Positions 1-7,928 of a DNA stretch of 32,830 nucleotides are shown in pieces. The stretch is from CAYVQU01 sp964453155. Its GTDB lineage: Bacteria; Chloroflexota; Anaerolineae; Anaerolineales; UBA11858. The notes beneath the pieces are model-generated. The model did not search any database. It was not told the DNA's origin and worked only from the letters and a program-made list of their open reading frames with translations. Every line of letters begins with the position of its first letter. Within the stretch, counting starts at the first letter, position 1. The stretch lies in assembly GCA_964453155.1 (NCBI GenBank), contig CAYVQU010000045.1:1-32830 (forward strand), read 5' to 3'. The translations under genes were made by a program, and so were the position numbers.

Positions 1-57
1 CTCTTTTTTGTTGCTCAACGCTTCTGTTTTGCCTGAGTTACTGCAGTAGAGTCGAAT

Positions 58-1200
58 ATGCAATATCGAAAATTTGGAAAATTAGATTGGCAAGTATCGG
101 CTTTAGGATTTGGGGCCATGCGGTTCCCCATTCTGGAGAGCGATACCAAGAAGATTGAAGAGAAAGAATCGACCGAAATGATGGAGTACGCCATCGATCG
201 GGGTGTGAATTATGTTGATACGGCCTACCCTTATCATGGCGGCCAAAGCGAGATTTTCGTCGGCAAGGTGCTCAAAAATGGGCTGCGAGACAAGGTCAAA
301 TTGGCGACCAAAATGCCGTGCTGGATGGTTAAAGAAGCCCCTGACTTCGACAAATTTCTCAACGAACAGCTCGAAAAACTACAGACCGATCATATTGACT
401 TTTATCTGCTCCACGGATTGAACAAATCCCGTTGGGAAGAAATGTCGGCCCTGGATGTGCTGGAATGGGCTGAGAAAACCATCACCGATGGCCGCATTCG
501 CCATATCGGGTTCTCCTTCCATGATGATTATGAGGCCTTCAAAACGATTGTCGATGGCTACGATAAATGGACCTTCACTCAAATCCAGTACAACTACATG
601 GATATCAAGAATCAAGCTGGGACTCGCGGGCTGCGCTATGCGGCCTCACAGGGCCTTGCTGTTGTGGTCATGGAACCTATTTTAGGCGGCCGAATTGTGG
701 ATCCCCCCGATCCGATCGCAGAAGTTTGGGATACCGCCGAAACGAAACGCAAACCAGCAGATTGGGCTTTACAATGGCTTTGGGATCAGCCCGAAGTGTC
801 CACCGTTCTCAGTGGGATGAGCACCCGCCAGCAAGTCGAGGAAAACGTCGCCAGCGCTGGAGTTTCAGGTATCAGCATCCTCACCCAAGACGAACTCGAC
901 CTCATTGATCAGGTGCGAGACAAATACAACGAGCTGTCCCCCATCCCCTGCACCAAATGCGATTACTGTATGCCCTGCCCCAGCGGGGTCAACATCCCTC
1001 GGAATTTTGAGTTCTACAACTCAGCTGTCATGTACGACAAAGTTGAGGCGGTGCGCGGCGGGTATAACAACTGGTTCGCCGAGGCCGAACGGGCCCACAA
1101 CTGCGCCGAGTGTTACGAGTGTGAGGAAAAATGCCCCCAGAAAATTGCGATCACCGAATGGTTGCCCAAAGTCCACGAGTTATTGGCTGAAGCTACGTAA
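58..1200 (+). CDS. Aldo/keto reductase with C-terminal [4Fe-4S] ferredoxin-like domain
   Basis: Predicted cytoplasmic oxidoreductase of 380 residues. The N-terminal two thirds is an AKR (beta/alpha)8 barrel opening with RKFGKLDWQVSALGFGAMR. The catalytic tetrad can be read as D54, Y59, K85 (in LATKMP) and H119 (in YLLHG). The C-terminal part carries two cysteine clusters, C298-x2-C301-x2-C304-x2-C307-P and C349-x2-C352-x2-C355-x3-C359-P, as in iron-sulfur proteins that bind 4Fe-4S clusters. This matches the family of predicted AKR-type oxidoreductases with a ferredoxin tail. Such proteins probably couple NAD(P)H or ferredoxin electrons to a carbonyl substrate, but the substrate cannot be read from sequence. 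The ATG at 58 is chosen because the family N-terminus begins there; no good Shine-Dalgarno is visible. A terminator hairpin follows the stop. Confidence 0.93.
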   Translation: MQYRKFGKLDWQVSALGFGAMRFPILESDTKKIEEKESTEMMEYAIDRGVNYVDTAYPYHGGQSEIFVGKVLKNGLRDKVKLATKMPCWMVKEAPDFDKFLNEQLEKLQTDHIDFYLLHGLNKSRWEEMSALDVLEWAEKTITDGRIRHIGFSFHDDYEAFKTIVDGYDKWTFTQIQYNYMDIKNQAGTRGLRYAASQGLAVVVMEPILGGRIVDPPDPIAEVWDTAETKRKPADWALQWLWDQPEVSTVLSGMSTRQQVEENVASAGVSGISILTQDELDLIDQVRDKYNELSPIPCTKCDYCMPCPSGVNIPRNFEFYNSAVMYDKVEAVRGGYNNWFAEAERAHNCAECYECEEKCPQKIAITEWLPKVHELLAEAT

Positions 1201-1210
1201 ACGCAAATGA

Positions 1211-1251
1211 GGTTCCGTCGTCAGCGAGATAACGACGGAACCCCATTTTTT
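1211..1251 (+). terminator. Rho-independent terminator after the aldo/keto reductase
   Basis: A perfect 11-bp stem (1211-1221 with 1232-1242) and a 10-nt loop are followed by a T-run at 1246-1251. It begins 10 bases after the stop of the aldo/keto reductase gene and sits between two convergent genes. The opposite strand lacks a good T-run, so it mainly ends the plus-strand transcript. Confidence 0.85.
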
Positions 1252-1273
1252 GATTTTGACCGAGAAAATCGAA

Positions 1274-1897
1274 TTACTGCTGCCCCTCGGCGGTTTCCAG
1301 CTTTTTCAACTCTCGGATCATCGCGATGGTCTGCCAATTGGTCAGATAGATCATGAAACTAACCGTGATTAATAACCAAATCGGCGGGATGAGGGAGCTA
1401 ACTGCGGCTAAGACGATAAAGAATGCAAACAACCCAAAAGTCCGCCCCATAAACCGGATGCAAACTGCGGCACTATTGCGGAATGCCAATTTTAAGGATT
1501 GCTCTTCCTGCTCTAAAATGAATGGAAAAACGTACATCTGAACGATGGTCCACAAGATCGCGAAAGACAGGAAAAATCCCTGTAAAAGGGTGTAACCAAT
1601 CCCCTCAAATTCACTGTAAAAGCGCAAATTAAGGGCGATCAAAAAGTACATTACTAAATTCAGCAGCCCATATTTCCAGCTAACCCAAAAATATTTTTTG
1701 ATGCCGTCCATAAAATCCCGAAACCCAATGTAATCACCGTGCGCAATTTGATTGGTAGCGTATTGGACGCCGGCATATCCGGGGAACGCTGTCACGACCA
1801 ACAGGGTTGAAATGACCCACACAAAATTAATCCCGACTAAGGGAATCAAGGCATCCCAGGCATCGATGAGGGCTTCTTTGAAAGTTTTTGGTTCCAT
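1274..1897 (-). CDS. DUF624 (YesL-like) integral membrane protein
   Basis: Integral membrane protein of 207 residues with about five hydrophobic segments, roughly residues 16-38, 74-94, 100-125, 146-168 and 170-190. The N-terminal half reads like the DUF624/YesL family: a short cytoplasmic start, a first membrane helix, then YATNQIAHGDYIGFRDFMDG and KKYFWVSWKYG. YesL-like proteins are often found near carbohydrate transport operons, and their molecular role is unknown. The start ATG (complement of 1895-1897) is supported by GGAGAA a few bases upstream. The gene is monocistronic here and convergent with the aldo/keto reductase gene. The neighbouring sulfatase on the other strand starts about 240 bases away across a repeat-bearing gap. 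Confidence 0.75.
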   Translation of the reverse strand: MEPKTFKEALIDAWDALIPLVGINFVWVISTLLVVTAFPGYAGVQYATNQIAHGDYIGFRDFMDGIKKYFWVSWKYGLLNLVMYFLIALNLRFYSEFEGIGYTLLQGFFLSFAILWTIVQMYVFPFILEQEEQSLKLAFRNSAAVCIRFMGRTFGLFAFFIVLAAVSSLIPPIWLLITVSFMIYLTNWQTIAMIRELKKLETAEGQQ

Positions 1898-1998
1898 TTT
1901 TTCTCCGTATCTCTGAGATTTCGGGGATATTGTACCCTAAGAGAAGGCAAAGGAACCAAAGAAAAACAGCGATGGGTATAACTCATCAAATAAAAAAG

Positions 1999-2111
1999 GG
2001 ACGCAGATAAACGCCGATGAACGCAGATCAATATTAGAGATTCAATTTTCAAGGAAAAATCTACGTTTTCTGCTTTCACCCTTCGATTTCACTCAGGACA
2101 TGTCTGCGTCC
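1999..2111. repeat. MITE-like intergenic element with 10-bp tandem units
   Basis: A 113-bp segment in the divergent gap between the DUF624 gene and the sulfatase. It begins with GGACGCAGATA and ends with the inverted near-copy TGTCTGCGTCC (10 of 11 match). Its left part is three tandem 10-bp units at 2001-2030 of the form ACGCNGATNA. Its right part, 2077-2100, carries CCCTTCGA-n-CTCAGGA, a motif seen again at 23263-23283 and in related form near 32.3 kb. No ORF of note lies inside. It looks like a non-autonomous dispersed element. Confidence 0.6.
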
Positions 2112-2138
2112 AACAAATTATTTTGAAAGGACATTCGT

Positions 2139-3656
2139 ATGCGAATACTCTACCTTGACATCGACACTTTACGGCCAGACCATTTAGGCTGTTACGGCTA
2201 CCACCGGGATACCTCCCCCAACCTCGACAAAATCGCGGCTGAGGGGGTAGTGTTCACTAATTATCACTGCCCTGATGCCCCCTGTCTGCCCTCCCGTACG
2301 GCGTTGACTACCGGCCGCTTTGGGATTCATACTGGCGTGGTTGGGCATGGCGGGACCGCGGCGGATATCCGCATCGAAGGGGAACCCCGCAGTTTTAAGA
2401 GCAAATTGGAGTTCGAATCTCTCCCTGGGGTGCTCTCCAACCACGGCCTAAAAACGGTCTCGATCAGTCCATTTGCAGCCCGGCACGGCTCCTGGAGTTT
2501 CTATGCCGGGTGGGACGAAATGCACAACACCGGCATGGGCGGGATGGAAGGGGCCGATGATGTCACACCTACGGCCCTGAAATGGATCGAGAACAACGCC
2601 GAAGAGGACGATTGGTTCCTCCACATCAATTATTGGGACCCACACACCCCCTACCGCGCCCCAGTGGAGATGGGCAATCCCTTTGCAGATGATCCCATCC
2701 CCGACTGGATCACGCCCGAAGTTTTGGAAGGTCACCAGCAATTGGTTGGGGCCCATAAAGCCATGAACATCAATATGTTCTCCGACCAGGAAACCCCGAT
2801 CGACAAAATGCTGCCCGCAGGGACGGTAAAAACCCCGCCCAAGATCGAGAATATGGATGATCTGCGCCAGATATTCGATGGTTATGACCTTGGGATCCGC
2901 CGGTCTGACGATCATTGCGGTCAAATTCTGGCAGCACTGGAAGAAAAAGGCGTTCTAGATGATCTGATTATCATCGTCAGTTCCGATCACGGCGAGAATT
3001 TCGGTGAATTGGGGATTTACGCCGAACACGGCACCGCGGACCAGATCACGACTCGGATTCCAATGATCATCCGCTGGCCGGGGCTGCGGGCCGGGACGGT
3101 CGATGAGGGTCTACATTACAATCTGGATTTGATCCCCACTCTGGTGGACCTACTTGATATCGACCCCTCCTCGCCATTTGCCAAGATGCAGGGCATTCGT
3201 GAAAAGCCCGACTGGGATGGGCAAAGTTACGCCGCAGCCCTCAAAACCGGTGAAGATTGTGGCCGCGAATATCTGGTCGTCAGCCAGTGCGCCCATGTCT
3301 GTCAACGGGCCGTGCGCTTCGAGAATTGGATTTACATCCGCACCTACCACGACGGCTACCATCTCTTCCCCACCGAGATGCTCTTCGATCTCGAAAATGA
3401 TCCCCACGAGCAGTTCAACCTAGCCAGCAAGCACCAGGATGTCTGCAAACGGGCTTTAGGGTATCTAACCGAATGGCACGAAGAAATGATGTCCACGATG
3501 GATAATCCTACCGATCCGCTCTGGACCGTCATGAACGAGGGCGGGCCCTTCCATGCCCGCGGCGCTCTCCAGAAATATTGTGAATCACTCGAGGGCACCC
3601 CGCGTGAATGGGCGATTGAAGAGTTGAAGAAACGGCATCCCGGCGAGTTTGAATAA
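2139..3656 (+). CDS. Sulfatase family hydrolase
   Basis: Type I sulfatase / alkaline-phosphatase-superfamily enzyme of 505 residues that would hydrolyse sulfate (or phosphonate) esters. Residue C49 lies in C49-L-P-S-R, the signature in which Cys is converted to formylglycine by a separate maturase. Metal ligands are visible as D7/D9 in the N-terminal LYLDIDTLRPDHLGCYGY and as D283-H284 in SSDHGENFGE. The C-terminal part, EMLFDLENDPHEQFNLA, is typical of the family's small domain. No signal peptide is present, so it should act in the cytoplasm. The start ATG follows GAAAGGA. The natural substrate is unknown. The alcohol dehydrogenase 54 bases downstream may be transcribed with it if the hairpin between them is leaky. 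Confidence 0.93.
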   Translation: MRILYLDIDTLRPDHLGCYGYHRDTSPNLDKIAAEGVVFTNYHCPDAPCLPSRTALTTGRFGIHTGVVGHGGTAADIRIEGEPRSFKSKLEFESLPGVLSNHGLKTVSISPFAARHGSWSFYAGWDEMHNTGMGGMEGADDVTPTALKWIENNAEEDDWFLHINYWDPHTPYRAPVEMGNPFADDPIPDWITPEVLEGHQQLVGAHKAMNINMFSDQETPIDKMLPAGTVKTPPKIENMDDLRQIFDGYDLGIRRSDDHCGQILAALEEKGVLDDLIIIVSSDHGENFGELGIYAEHGTADQITTRIPMIIRWPGLRAGTVDEGLHYNLDLIPTLVDLLDIDPSSPFAKMQGIREKPDWDGQSYAAALKTGEDCGREYLVVSQCAHVCQRAVRFENWIYIRTYHDGYHLFPTEMLFDLENDPHEQFNLASKHQDVCKRALGYLTEWHEEMMSTMDNPTDPLWTVMNEGGPFHARGALQKYCESLEGTPREWAIEELKKRHPGEFE

Positions 3657-3662
3657 TAAGCA

Positions 3663-3699
3663 TGAATACCCCGGAAACTTTAAGTTTCCGGGGTATTCA
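3663..3699. terminator. Perfect 18-bp palindromic hairpin between sulfatase and dehydrogenase genes
   Basis: Bases 3663-3680 are exactly complementary to 3682-3699 around a single central base. The core CCCCGGAAA resembles the bidirectional terminator at 9611-9651, but no T-run follows on either side. It may be a weak terminator, an attenuator or an mRNA-processing hairpin. It ends 11 bases before the ATG of the dehydrogenase. Confidence 0.6.
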
Positions 3700-3710
3700 A
3701 CAAAAAATCT

Positions 3711-4718
3711 ATGAAAGCCATCCAAATTACTGAACCCGGTAAATTTATCTACACTGAAGTCTCCAAACCCAGCCCCGGGCCCGGGGAAGTTTTAATCAAT
3801 GTCGCGGCGGTGGGGATTTGTGGGACGGACCTCCATATTTTCCACGGCGAATATGAAGCCACTTATCCAATCATCCCCGGACATGAGTTCAGCGGGGTGG
3901 TAGCCGCGGTTGGCGAGGAGGTGAAATATTTCCAACCTGGGGATCGCGTCACTGCCGACCCAAATATCCCCTGCAATATCTGTCCATTTTGCCAGCGGGG
4001 AGAGTTCAACCAATGTGTTGATCTCCAGGCAGTGGGTGTGACGCAGGATGGAGCGATGGCCGAATACGTCGTGGTACCGGAGGGGCTGGTTTTCCCGATT
4101 GGAGAGCTGTCGTTGAGCGCGGCGGCCATGGTGGAACCGTTGGCCTGTGTGGTGTGGGGGTTGCAGCGGGTTCAGGTCCAACCCGGCGATGCAGCGCTGG
4201 TGTTTGGGGCCGGGCCGATGGGGTGTTTAGTGACGCAGGCACTGAAATCAGCGGGGGCCGCGCAAGTGACGGTGACGGACGTGGCAAATTGGAGACTGGA
4301 GATTGCCAAAGAATTGGGCGCGACGAACACATTGTTAGGTCCAGGGGCTGAGGCTCAACTTCATGGCCTGAATCCCTCGGGGTTCCAGATTGTGGTGGAT
4401 GCCACCGGAATCGGCAAGGTCCTGGAAGCCGGGTTTCAATTTGTCCGGCCGCGCGGCAAAATTTGGGTCTTTGGCGTCGTTCCGCCCGATGAAAAGATCA
4501 ACTTCGTCCCTTATGACATATTCCGCAAAGATATCAGCATCATCGGCAGTTTCGCGGTCAACCAGACTTTCCATGAAGCCCTCGCATTGATCCAGTCGGG
4601 CACAGTTCAGGTAGAACCCTTGATCTCTCATCGGTTACTATTGGATGAATTTGGTGCTGCGCTCAAAAAGGCTCAAAACGCGCCCGATCGGATGAAGGTT
4701 CAAATCCAAATCACCTGA
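3711..4718 (+). CDS. Zinc-dependent medium-chain alcohol dehydrogenase
   Basis: MDR-family NAD(P)-dependent dehydrogenase of 335 residues, similar in layout to sorbitol and threonine dehydrogenases. Catalytic zinc ligands are C37 (GICGTD), H58 and E59 (PGHEFSG). A structural zinc lobe is present with C88, C91, C94 and C102. The Rossmann motif VFGAGPMGCL is at residues 164-173, with an acidic residue in VTDVANWR expected to favour NAD. It would oxidise a polyol, sugar alcohol or amino-alcohol; the exact substrate is not readable. The start ATG has no recognisable Shine-Dalgarno and lies just behind a perfect hairpin. Its position next to a sulfatase suggests, weakly, a role in catabolism of a desulfated sugar or alcohol. 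Confidence 0.92.
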   Translation: MKAIQITEPGKFIYTEVSKPSPGPGEVLINVAAVGICGTDLHIFHGEYEATYPIIPGHEFSGVVAAVGEEVKYFQPGDRVTADPNIPCNICPFCQRGEFNQCVDLQAVGVTQDGAMAEYVVVPEGLVFPIGELSLSAAAMVEPLACVVWGLQRVQVQPGDAALVFGAGPMGCLVTQALKSAGAAQVTVTDVANWRLEIAKELGATNTLLGPGAEAQLHGLNPSGFQIVVDATGIGKVLEAGFQFVRPRGKIWVFGVVPPDEKINFVPYDIFRKDISIIGSFAVNQTFHEALALIQSGTVQVEPLISHRLLLDEFGAALKKAQNAPDRMKVQIQIT

Positions 4719-4819
4719 TATCTACGAATGAATTTGTGAGTAACTCATGGTATAAAAGAGGGCCAGCCATCACCTTCTGCGTTGCTGGAAGTTGGAACCG
4801 CAAAAAAGAGGGAAGTTCA

Positions 4820-7819
4820 ATGCAAAACCTGCCACAATCTGACATTAAGGGGGAGGTAAAGCAAGAATTGCACACCTGGCGGCATCATGCCGTCAACATT
4901 TTATTGTATGTCGTCGTGGCCGGTTTTACACCAGTCATTGTGATTTGGGTATATCAATTTGCCCAAAGTCAATCAGGAGCCTCAGCCACTATTTTTTATT
5001 TGGTTGTATTTGTTATTTTGGGGGTATTGGCTTTTTTCCCTAATCTAGATCACCGTATCAAAGCCTGGTCTATCGTGGCTTTGGGTTATGGCACGAGTAT
5101 TACGGCTCTGATACTGGGCGGTCTGGCCGGAGACGGTCGCATCTATTTGATGATGACGCCGATCCTCGCCCTTATCTTAATCGGTACAGCGGCCGGCATC
5201 GTTACTGCGGTGCTGTGCCTAAATACTTACGCCGCAATCGCACTATTAGCACATCGGGGGTGGATTGAGAGCCGCCTCCTCATTACGGAAAACCCGCTTT
5301 TTCTGGTTACTTGGCTGCAAGAGGGGGTTGTAGTAGCCGTGTGTTTGGCTATCATTTTGGTTCTGATGTGGCGTTTCAAAAAGACTTTTGAATTAATTGC
5401 CGTTGAAAAAGCGCACTTGTTTTTTGCCGTTCAGGAATCAGAAAGTCGATACAAAGCCATTTCTGAAATGATTTCAGATCTGGCTTATTGTGTCAAATTC
5501 ATTTCCCCAGATCAAGTCGAATTAGAATGGGCCACGGATACTCCGACCCGGTCCGTTCAATTTGATATTGAAGACATTATCCACTCGGGCGGTTTGGGCC
5601 GCTTGGTTTACCCCGCTGACCTCCATATAGCTCAGGCATCTTTATATCGGGTCTTGAATGGGAAAACGGATATTGCTGAGTTTCGCATCGTTACCAAAGA
5701 AGACGAGATTTTATGGGTTAGTCATTACTGTCGGCCTGTTTGGGATGAGACAGAAAACCGGGTGGTCCGTTTGTTTGGGGCGATCCAGGATATTACTGAA
5801 CGGAAAAATGCAGCCCTTGAATTGTCAGCCAGTGAAGATCGCTACCAAAGCCTGTTCAATCGCATCCCCATCGGTATCTACCGGACTGCCTCCGACGGAA
5901 AAATCATCGATGCCAATCCAGCGTTACGAAAAATCCTAGGTATTCGCAACTCGATTGATCTCAATGAGGTCAATGCTAAAGATTTTTATGTCGAACCGAC
6001 CATACGCAATGGTATCAACAGCCAACTCGATTCAGATGAAATCGCCCGGGATTTCGAGATTCAACTTCAACGAAAAGATGGCGATATCATCTGGGTGGAA
6101 GACAATGTCCAAGCCATTCAGGATACCGAAGGGAATTTAATAAGCTACGAGGGCACCCTGCAGGATATTACACCCCGTAAGGAAGCTGAAAAACAAAGCA
6201 GATTACACGCCGAAGCCCTAGAGAAACAGAATCTCGAGTTAAACCGGCTGTACCGAGCCTCCGAAGCCCTGATTTACGGCCGAACCCCAGAGATCAACCA
6301 ACTCGCTAAGTCCATTGTTGAAATGGTTTTGAGCGAATTCGGTAAATCCAACTGCAGCCTGATCCTGATCGAAGGCGATCAAGATGGCCACCAGCTCAAC
6401 CGCATCGCGGTAGCCGGCTCTTATTCCCAGGAAGTCAGTCGCGGCAGCCTATCATTAGAGGGGCGCGGCATCGTGCCGCGCGCAATCCGCACCAAAGAAA
6501 TTATCAATATCCCGGACGTCAGTCAGGAACCCGATTATGTCCCCAATTGGGAAGCAGCCCGGTCTGAAATGGCGATCCCCCTCAAGATTGGGGACACTGT
6601 GATCGGGGTAATCGATGTTCAAAGTGCCGCTATCGCCGCCTTCAACCCCGACGATGAACGCTTGATGTCTATTTTTGCTGAACGCGCGGCGCTGGCCATC
6701 GAAAATGCCCGTCTAAACCAACAGACTCACAATCGCCTGAACCGACTTTCCGCCCTGCGGCATATTGACACTGCGATCGCCAATACTTTCGATATTCACC
6801 TGACTCTAAATATCCTTTTAACAGAAGTCACCCAGCAATTAAGAGTCGATGCGGCGGCCGTTTTGCTTTATAACCCGGCCTTACAAATCTTTCATTTCGG
6901 AGCCGAACAGGGGTTTAGGACCTCGGCGCTAAAACATACCAATTTACGTCTCGGGCGGGGGTATGCCGGTAAAGCCGCCCAAGAGCGCCGGATTATCCAC
7001 ATCAAGGATATTCGTGCACCGCGCGATAGCCTCAAAGACTCGAAATTGTTGCCGGATGAAAATTTTATTTCCTACTATGGGGTCCCGCTAATTGCCAAAG
7101 GCGAAATTCAGGGTGTTCTTGAAATTTTTCACCGGTCATTCCTGGAAGGGAGTGCTGAATGGCTGGAATTCCTAGAAACCCTGGCCGGGCAGGCCGCGAT
7201 TGCCATCGATAATGCCACGCTATTTACCAATCTCGAAATAGCCAACGACGAATTAATTGCCGCCTATGATACAACCTTAGAAGGATGGGCTAAAGCCTTA
7301 GAACTGCGAGATGGAGAAACCGAAGGGCATTGCCGACGGGTTACAGATATGACCCTGAAATTAGCCCAAATAGTTGGGATCAACGGGGAAGCCACCATCC
7401 ATGTTCGCCGGGGAGCCCTCTTACACGATATCGGCAAGATGGGCGTTCCGGACAGCATCTTACTCAAACCTGGGCCACTTACCAATGCGGAATGGTCCAT
7501 CATGCGCGAACATCCCAACTACGCTCAACAATTCTTATCCGGTATCGATTTTCTCCGCCCGGCGATGGCGATCCCTTATTGTCATCACGAAAAATGGGAT
7601 GGAACGGGCTACCCCCAAGGGCTCCGCGGCGAGGATATTCCACTCCCCGCGCGGGTGTTTTCCATTGTAGATGTTTGGGATGCCCTCAGTTCAGATCGAC
7701 CCTACCGTAAGGCCTGGGAGCACGTCAGAGTTTTAGATTATCTACAAGAGCAAGCCGGGCAACATTTTGACCCCCAAATTGTGACACCGTTCATTGAAAT
7801 TTTGAATACCGGGGTATAA
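4820..7819 (+). CDS. Membrane-bound PAS-GAF-HD-GYP cyclic-di-GMP phosphodiesterase
   Basis: Predicted signalling protein of 999 residues that hydrolyses c-di-GMP. Order of parts: five to six membrane helices in about the first 190 residues, two PAS/PAC modules (ending at DITERK and DITPRK), two GAF domains, then a C-terminal HD-GYP domain. HD-GYP landmarks are complete: LLHDIGKMGVPD with H869-D870, REHP, HHE at 922-924 and GYP at 930-932. The frame is open from a GTG at 4736, but ATG 4820 is preferred because GAGGGAAG lies just upstream and the membrane domain begins soon after. No GGDEF or EAL domain is present. Input is probably a membrane or cytosolic small-molecule or redox signal through PAS/GAF. 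A promoter for the next gene overlaps its 3' end. Confidence 0.93.
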   Translation: MQNLPQSDIKGEVKQELHTWRHHAVNILLYVVVAGFTPVIVIWVYQFAQSQSGASATIFYLVVFVILGVLAFFPNLDHRIKAWSIVALGYGTSITALILGGLAGDGRIYLMMTPILALILIGTAAGIVTAVLCLNTYAAIALLAHRGWIESRLLITENPLFLVTWLQEGVVVAVCLAIILVLMWRFKKTFELIAVEKAHLFFAVQESESRYKAISEMISDLAYCVKFISPDQVELEWATDTPTRSVQFDIEDIIHSGGLGRLVYPADLHIAQASLYRVLNGKTDIAEFRIVTKEDEILWVSHYCRPVWDETENRVVRLFGAIQDITERKNAALELSASEDRYQSLFNRIPIGIYRTASDGKIIDANPALRKILGIRNSIDLNEVNAKDFYVEPTIRNGINSQLDSDEIARDFEIQLQRKDGDIIWVEDNVQAIQDTEGNLISYEGTLQDITPRKEAEKQSRLHAEALEKQNLELNRLYRASEALIYGRTPEINQLAKSIVEMVLSEFGKSNCSLILIEGDQDGHQLNRIAVAGSYSQEVSRGSLSLEGRGIVPRAIRTKEIINIPDVSQEPDYVPNWEAARSEMAIPLKIGDTVIGVIDVQSAAIAAFNPDDERLMSIFAERAALAIENARLNQQTHNRLNRLSALRHIDTAIANTFDIHLTLNILLTEVTQQLRVDAAAVLLYNPALQIFHFGAEQGFRTSALKHTNLRLGRGYAGKAAQERRIIHIKDIRAPRDSLKDSKLLPDENFISYYGVPLIAKGEIQGVLEIFHRSFLEGSAEWLEFLETLAGQAAIAIDNATLFTNLEIANDELIAAYDTTLEGWAKALELRDGETEGHCRRVTDMTLKLAQIVGINGEATIHVRRGALLHDIGKMGVPDSILLKPGPLTNAEWSIMREHPNYAQQFLSGIDFLRPAMAIPYCHHEKWDGTGYPQGLRGEDIPLPARVFSIVDVWDALSSDRPYRKAWEHVRVLDYLQEQAGQHFDPQIVTPFIEILNTGV

Positions 7820-7834
7820 TACGAAAACGTTTTC
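7794..7834 (+). promoter_or_regulatory. Candidate promoter with LacI-like palindromic operator before the M14 peptidase
   Basis: TTGAAA at 7794-7799 and a consensus TATAAT at 7815-7820 are separated by 15 bases (16-17 if the -35 is shifted by one or two). The perfect 12-bp palindrome GAAAACGTTTTC at 7823-7834 covers the expected transcription start. This palindrome, with its central CG, has the form of operators bound by LacI/CcpA-type repressors. The -10 overlaps the stop codon of the HD-GYP gene. No LacI-type gene lies in the window. Confidence 0.5.
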
Positions 7835-7896
7835 AAGTATCGAGTACCAGGTGTAAAGTCAAGGAAAAGTTAGCGCAACTTGACACCTGATGCTTG
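7834..7896. repeat. Imperfect inverted repeat upstream of the M14 peptidase
   Basis: The left arm has CAAGTATC followed by CAGGTGTAAAGT; the right arm (7878-7896) is ACTTGACACCTGATGCTTG. The arms pair after skipping a 7-base insertion on the left. The arms look built from short repeated words (AGGTGTCAAGT, AGTATC). It would form a hairpin in the 5' leader of the carboxypeptidase mRNA. Confidence 0.55.
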
Positions 7897-7928
7897 TATT
7901 CAGACAATTCAAAAACTAAGGAGACAAC

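Noticed and set aside
2001..2030. CRISPR array
   Set aside because: The units are 10 bp in direct tandem without spacers, and no cas gene is present.
2448..2924. 158-codon antisense frame within the sulfatase gene
   Set aside because: It overlaps the catalytic part of a clear sulfatase and has no family-like sequence.
4736..4819. GTG at 4736 as start of the HD-GYP protein
   Set aside because: The extra residues are not membrane-domain-like and the ATG at 4820 has a good ribosome site.
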